Shown: piece by piece, positions 6,845 through 9,736 of the stretch
How positions within the stretch are numbered: the stretch's first letter is position 1
How the letters are laid out: the number at the start of each line of letters is the position of its first letter
Assembly: GCA_947463165.1 (NCBI GenBank)
Contig: CANHSW010000054.1
Span: forward strand, 1-9,736
Direction: 5' to 3'
DNA length: 9,736 nucleotides
DNA from: Cyanobacteriota bacterium
GTDB lineage: Bacteria > Cyanobacteriota > Cyanobacteriia > PCC-6307 > Cyanobiaceae
Notes under the pieces: generated by a model
Databases searched by the model: none
What the model saw: only the letters and a program-made list of their open reading frames with translations
What the model was told of the DNA's origin: nothing
Made by a program: the position numbers and the translations under genes

Positions 6845-7525
6845 TTAGCTAGCTGGGCTGGCCTCTAGCCAGCCGGCCAGCGATTGCTGGGGTTGCTGGC
6901 TGTTGCTGGTGATCTCGATGATCCGACCGATCGCCGCCGGCGATTCGAGGGCATCCAGGCACACCTGGGCCACCAGGCGGCGGGGAATGCTGGCGCTCTC
7001 CTGCTGGCCGGGTCCGGTGAACAGCACGCTTTCGCCCTGGCAGCGGCTGTCGTCTTCGCTGAGGCCGCCGGGGCGAATCACGGTCCAGTCGAGCTGGCTC
7101 TGCTCCAGCCAGCGCTCGCCCAGCCGTTTCCACACCAGGATTAGCCCGAACAGATTTAAGGGGTGCCACCAGCGTCCGGCGCAAAGGGCGCTCACCAGCA
7201 CCACCCGCCTCAGGCCCACGGCCTTGCAGGCCTGGATCTGCTCGCGCACCCCGAAGGCATCCACCTTCAATGGCCCACTCAAATCCACCGAGGGGCGGGC
7301 GCCGGTGGCGATCACCAGGGCGTCACAACCGGATAGGGCGGCATGGAGGGCCTCGGTGCAGCTGAAATCCAGCCGCACCAGCTCGGCCCCCTCCAGCCCG
7401 GCGGGGAGCTGGGAGCCCGGTCGCACCAGGGCCCGCACCGAGTGCCCACGGCCGAGCGCCTCCTGCACCAGGCGCCAGCCGGTCTTACCGGAGGCGCCGC
7501 TCACCGCAACCCTTGCCATGCCCAT
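6845..7525 (-). CDS. NmrA-like/atypical SDR NAD(P)-binding protein
   Basis: The 226-residue protein opens with VAVSGASGKTGWRLV, the GxxGxxG dinucleotide motif of atypical short-chain dehydrogenases, followed by VRALVRPGSQL, where the arginines suggest NADP(H). DALVIATGARPSVD is the usual strand 4 motif. The catalytic YxxxK pair of classical SDRs is not seen; in its place stands the NmrA/Ycf39/At5g02240-type segment LDWTVIRPGGLSED. The size matches that family (about 215-230). Members act as redox sensors, sugar-nucleotide or quinone-related enzymes, or photosystem assembly factors; the sequence does not choose. The first ATG is at 7525; ATG 7519 gives the better N terminus (MARVAVSGASG) and is equally possible, since neither has a strong Shine-Dalgarno sequence. 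The flanking genes on both sides are transcribed in the same direction but separated by 120 nt or more, so it is probably monocistronic. Confidence 0.88.
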   Translation of the reverse strand: MGMARVAVSGASGKTGWRLVQEALGRGHSVRALVRPGSQLPAGLEGAELVRLDFSCTEALHAALSGCDALVIATGARPSVDLSGPLKVDAFGVREQIQACKAVGLRRVVLVSALCAGRWWHPLNLFGLILVWKRLGERWLEQSQLDWTVIRPGGLSEDDSRCQGESVLFTGPGQQESASIPRRLVAQVCLDALESPAAIGRIIEITSNSQQPQQSLAGWLEASPAS

Positions 7526-7650
7526 CTGTCACTGCGGGCCGAGGCTAGGGAAAACGGGATGGCATCCAGCCCAGCGCCAGCAGGTATGGGCAAAGGCAAG
7601 GTGGCCAAAGGATGTTTGCCGAGTCAGGGGTAGGACAACGCAGTGGCAGC

Positions 7651-7998
7651 TCAAAGAGCCGGCAGTTGCTGTAGCTGTTGCTCCAATCTTTGCCTCATTC
7701 GCCCCTGCACCAGATTGCAGAGTTCCTCCACCAAGGGGTCGGCCACCGCATAGATAAGTCGCACCCCGTCGCGTTCACAGCTCACTAGGCCGGCGCGCTG
7801 CAACTGGCCCAGCTGGCGGCTGATGTGGGACTGACTGAAGCCGGTGGCCTCAATCAAAGAGGCCACATCCATGGCGCCCCCATGCTTGAGCTGACAAAGC
7901 AATTGCAGGCGGGTCGGCTCGCTCAATAGCCGAAAGAACTGGCTGAGCGCCTCAATCAACTGGGGGCTGGGCAGGGTCAAAGCAGCGGGCGCAGCCAT
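7651..7998 (-). CDS. ArsR/SmtB-family winged-helix transcriptional regulator
   Basis: The 115-residue protein has the ArsR fold: FFRLLSEPTRLQLLCQL (helices 1-2), SLIEATGFSQSHISRQLGQLQ (helix-turn-helix, about 47-67), a beta-wing LVSCERDGVRLIYAVAD, and a C-terminal helix LVEELCNLVQGRM. Cysteines are C35 in the LLCQL helix, C74 in the wing and C94 in the last helix. C35 matches the position of the first cysteine of persulfide-sensing SqrR/BigR/YgaV repressors; C94 is about two helical turns earlier than their second. The gene is divergent from a persulfide dioxygenase-rhodanese fusion, which suggests a sulfide or persulfide sensor, but metal or other thiol-linked sensing is possible. ATG 7998 is preferred over an in-frame TTG at 8037, whose extra 13 residues are low-complexity and derived from 18-bp repeats. 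It probably represses itself and its divergent partner (inference). Confidence 0.88.
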   Translation of the reverse strand: MAAPAALTLPSPQLIEALSQFFRLLSEPTRLQLLCQLKHGGAMDVASLIEATGFSQSHISRQLGQLQRAGLVSCERDGVRLIYAVADPLVEELCNLVQGRMRQRLEQQLQQLPAL

Positions 7999-8011
7999 GG
8001 CATTGCTATTT

Positions 8012-8065
8012 GATGCCAAAGGGCTGGATGACGCCAAAGAACTCTATGACGCTAAAGGAATTATG
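8012..8065. repeat. Three tandem 18-bp repeats in the arsR 5' region
   Basis: Three adjacent units of exactly 18 bp are seen: 8012-8029, 8030-8047 and 8048-8065, sharing the core GAYGCYAAAG. On the minus strand they read as repeated CTTTRGCRTC blocks. They end 13 nt upstream of the arsR ATG and overlap a CATAAT (8065-8060, minus strand) that could be its -10 box. Repeated operators or a slipped duplication are both possible. Confidence 0.75.
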
Positions 8066-8097
8066 CACCTAGCCGCCAGTCCCCCGAACCAGCCCGC

Positions 8098-8125
8098 CTC
8101 TTCTCTTCTCTTCTCTTCTCTTCTC
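8098..8125. repeat. TTCTC pentanucleotide microsatellite
   Basis: Five perfect TTCTC units occupy 8101-8125, preceded by a partial unit CTC at 8098-8100. The tract lies upstream of the arsR promoter in the divergent intergenic region and not in any gene I can support, so length change would alter spacing and not a reading frame. Confidence 0.9.
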
Positions 8126-8130
8126 GTCCT

Positions 8131-8318
8131 CGCGCTGAACCTCTGCAGATCAATTTGCCTGACCGGTTTGCCCGCCTCGGCCCCTGGCGATCTAGCCCCT
8201 GAGCGAGCCGGAAGTGCTGCGCCTTGCCCTGAAGGGTCCGGAGATCTTGATTCTGGAGGAGAAGCGCCGCCTGAACGAGCCATGGGCCCCACCTCTGCAA
8301 CTAGAGCGCCGCAGCTAA
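8131..8318 (+). pseudogene. Possible decayed coding remnant of unknown family
   Basis: Two adjacent open segments in different frames look like natural protein with local codon usage. The first (8131-8199) includes LQINLPDRFARLGPW and stops at 8200; the second (8196-8318) includes SEPEVLRLALKGPEILILEE and ends at TAA 8316-8318. Joined by one frameshift near 8190-8200 they would make a tail of about 60 residues. I do not recognise the family. No start codon with ribosome site is visible, so it reads as a leftover of a gene, or chance coding-like sequence. Confidence 0.3.
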
Positions 8319-8410
8319 AGCGCCTCAGCAAGAACACTGGAACAAGAGCGCTGGGGCGCAGGCGCTCTCACCGCAAACCCGCAGCGCAACGCGGCTAGGG
8401 CCCACAGGAA

Positions 8411-8446
8411 TTGCTTTTATGCGCATTATGCGGCTATGGTCATAGC
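8411..8446 (+). promoter_or_regulatory. Candidate promoter and operator of the dioxygenase-rhodanese gene
   Basis: TTGCTT (8411-8416) and TATGGT (8435-8440) are spaced 18 nt and form a plausible sigma70-type pair. The spacer holds a direct repeat TTATGCG (8417-8423 and 8426-8432) and the palindrome ATGCGCAT (8419-8426). The perfect dyad GCTATG-GT-CATAGC (8433-8446) covers the -10 box. This packing is typical of repressor-operated promoters; the divergent ArsR protein is the obvious candidate ligand (inference). Confidence 0.45.
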
Positions 8447-8451
8447 AACTA

Positions 8452-8476
8452 GGGAGCCCCTGCCGCCACGGCTCCC
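8452..8476. other. GC-rich hairpin in the leader of the dioxygenase-rhodanese gene
   Basis: GGGAGCC (8452-8458) and GGCTCCC (8470-8476) form a perfect 7-bp stem with an 11-nt loop, followed by the moderately T-rich CTGCTGTTTTC and, further on, a run of seven T (8511-8517). It lies about 80 nt upstream of the ATG. It could be a leader structure, an attenuator or the end of a short transcript. Confidence 0.5.
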
Positions 8477-8558
8477 CTCTGCTGTTTTCGCTTCCGCAGC
8501 TCCTCTCTCCTTTTTTTCGCTTATACACGCACCCCTGCCCCCCTTCGCGTCTCCCCCA

Positions 8559-9736
8559 ATGGCTGTTACTCCCCAGTCCACAGCTGTTAATTCGCCCACG
8601 GCTGTTGATTCGCCAATGACCGTCGCCGCCGCTCCCGCCCTGTGCCTTTCTGCCGCCGCCGGCGGCGGCTCCCTGCTGTTCCGACAGCTGTTCGACGGCG
8701 ACACCGGCAGCTTCACCTACCTGCTAGCCGATGTGACCAGCCGCCAGGGGGTGATCATCGACACGGTCTTTGAGCAGCACGACCGCGATCTCGCCCTGAT
8801 CCGCGAGCTGGGCATCGAGCTGGTGGCCTCGATCGACACCCACGCCCATGCCGACCACGTGACGGGGAGCTGGCTGATGCACGAGGCCAGCGGCTGTGCC
8901 ATCGGCCTGGCCGCCGCCGCCCGAGCCGAGAACGTGACCCTGCCCCTGGCCCATGGCGATCGGCTCACCTTTGGAGGCCGCTGGCTGGAGGTGCGCGCCA
9001 CCCCGGGCCACACCAACGGCTGCCTCAGCTTCGTGCTCGATGACCAGTCGCTGGCCTTCAGCGGCGATGCGCTGCTGGTGCGCGGTTGCGGTCGCTGCGA
9101 CTTCCAGCAGGGCAATGCCCACAGCCTCTACCGCTCAATCACCGAGCAAATCTTGAGCCTCCCCGACAGCTGTCTGCTCTATCCGGGGCACGACTACACA
9201 GGCCGCAGCGTTACCTCCGTGGCGGAGGAGAAGGCCTTCAACGCCAGGCTGGGGGGCAACGCCAGCGAGCGGGATTTCGTGGGCCACATGGAGAACATGA
9301 AACTCCCCCATCCCCACAAGATCGCCGAGGCCCTGCCCGGCAACATGCGCTCCGGCAAGCCCCACGCCACGGCAGAGGGCTCAGCACCGGCCTGGGCACC
9401 CCTGACCCGCAGCTATGCCGGCCTGCCCGAACTGAGCCCCGCCTGGGTGGTGGCCCACCAGAGCGAGGTCACGCTGCTCGACGTGCGCTCCGCCGAGGAA
9501 TTCAACGGACCCGACGGCCGATTGGCCGGCAGCCTGCTGATCCCCCTGCCGGAGCTCGAAAGCCGCTCCGGCGAGCTGCCCGCCGATCGCCCACTGGTGG
9601 TGGTCTGCCATTCCGGCAGCCGCTCGGCCCTGGCCACCCAGCAGCTGCTCAAGGCCGGCCGCCAGCGGGTGGCCAACCTGCGCGGCGGCCTGAGCCGCTG
9701 GCTCGCCGAGGGCTACCGGCTCGATGGTGCCAGCCA
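8559..9736 (+). CDS. Persulfide dioxygenase-type metallo-beta-lactamase fused to a rhodanese (3' end beyond window)
   Basis: The 392 visible codons encode two domains. Residues 40-240 are an ETHE1/PDO-like metallo-beta-lactamase fold: HAHADH (H95, H97, D99, H100), GHTNG (H151), SGDALL (D170) and YPGHDYTG (H211), where H95, H151 and D170 align with the single Fe(II) site. Residues about 286-392 are a rhodanese domain with active-site loop CHSGSR (C350). The linker contains NMKLPHPHKIAEALPGNM, usual in these fusions. Known members oxidise glutathione persulfide to sulfite, and the rhodanese passes sulfane sulfur, giving thiosulfate. ATG 8559 has no clear Shine-Dalgarno sequence; ATG 8616 is a good alternative, and the frame is open to an ATG at 8436. 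The first 25 residues are repeat-derived. The gene resembles blh of BigR operons, is divergent from an ArsR gene, and lacks only a few C-terminal residues. Confidence 0.92.
   Translation, partial: MAVTPQSTAVNSPTAVDSPMTVAAAPALCLSAAAGGGSLLFRQLFDGDTGSFTYLLADVTSRQGVIIDTVFEQHDRDLALIRELGIELVASIDTHAHADHVTGSWLMHEASGCAIGLAAAARAENVTLPLAHGDRLTFGGRWLEVRATPGHTNGCLSFVLDDQSLAFSGDALLVRGCGRCDFQQGNAHSLYRSITEQILSLPDSCLLYPGHDYTGRSVTSVAEEKAFNARLGGNASERDFVGHMENMKLPHPHKIAEALPGNMRSGKPHATAEGSAPAWAPLTRSYAGLPELSPAWVVAHQSEVTLLDVRSAEEFNGPDGRLAGSLLIPLPELESRSGELPADRPLVVVCHSGSRSALATQQLLKAGRQRVANLRGGLSRWLAEGYRLDGAS
8580..8615 (+). repeat. Tandem 18-bp units at the 5' end of the dioxygenase-rhodanese gene
   Basis: Units 8580-8597 and 8598-8615 differ at few bases and encode TAVNSP and TAVDSP; a related, longer copy precedes them at 8559-8579 (MAVTPQS) and a degenerate one follows (MTVAA). 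They form a non-conserved N-terminal tail just ahead of the enzyme domain. Confidence 0.65.

Noticed and set aside
6820..6845. CCTG-GGTG-CAGG hairpin after the SDR stop as a terminator.
   Set aside because: The stem is only 4 bp with no U-run, which is too weak to call.
6903..7757. A 284-codon plus-strand frame over the SDR gene.
   Set aside because: Ser/Arg/Pro-rich with no recognisable domain; the minus strand has an intact NAD(P)-binding motif and family-like length.
7997..8398. A plus-strand frame translating the 18-bp repeats as DAKGLD-DAKELY-DAKGIM.
   Set aside because: It starts inside the arsR gene, lacks a ribosome site and becomes low-complexity after the repeats; more likely regulatory DNA.

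Overview
The window looks like the chromosome of a high-GC picocyanobacterium of the Cyanobium/Synechococcus type. The support is GC-rich codon usage in most genes, five copies of the cyanobacterial HIP1 palindrome GCGATCGC (428, 1169, 4754, 5569, 6559), and cyanobacterial-style gene types: a membrane pentapeptide-repeat protein, a CAX-type cation/proton exchanger, and a CrtI/CrtISO-like flavoprotein. The genus is an inference; no marker gene is present.

The left part (1-1398) is a worn accessory patch. It holds an orphan MNT-type nucleotidyltransferase (112-465), a C-terminal piece of an SPFH/prohibitin-like protein in lower-GC DNA (472-993), and a frameshifted tail of a VapC-like PIN-domain toxin (about 1154-1343). 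Together they read as remnants of toxin-antitoxin and accessory genes.

The region 1399-3956 is a plus-strand redox cluster: a DCC-family (DUF393) thioredoxin-like protein, a carotenoid desaturase/isomerase-like FAD oxidoreductase 17 nt downstream, and an OsmC-type peroxidase. It ends at a short hairpin in the 25-nt gap before a convergent minus-strand pair. That pair is a CAX exchanger (start 6581) overlapping by ATGA with a membrane-anchored pentapeptide-repeat protein (start 5442). A minus-strand NmrA-like atypical SDR (6845-7525) lies upstream.

The right part (7651-9736) is the most coherent functional unit: an ArsR/SmtB-type repressor (minus) divergent from a persulfide-dioxygenase-type metallo-beta-lactamase fused to a rhodanese (plus), which runs off the window end. 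The roughly 560-nt space between them carries three 18-bp tandem repeats just before the arsR start, a TTCTC microsatellite, a decayed coding remnant, a dyad-rich promoter-like block and a GC-rich hairpin. The layout resembles the BigR/SqrR-type sulfide and persulfide detoxification circuits of proteobacteria, with differences in the regulator's cysteine positions.

No rRNA, tRNA, CRISPR array or intact insertion sequence was seen.
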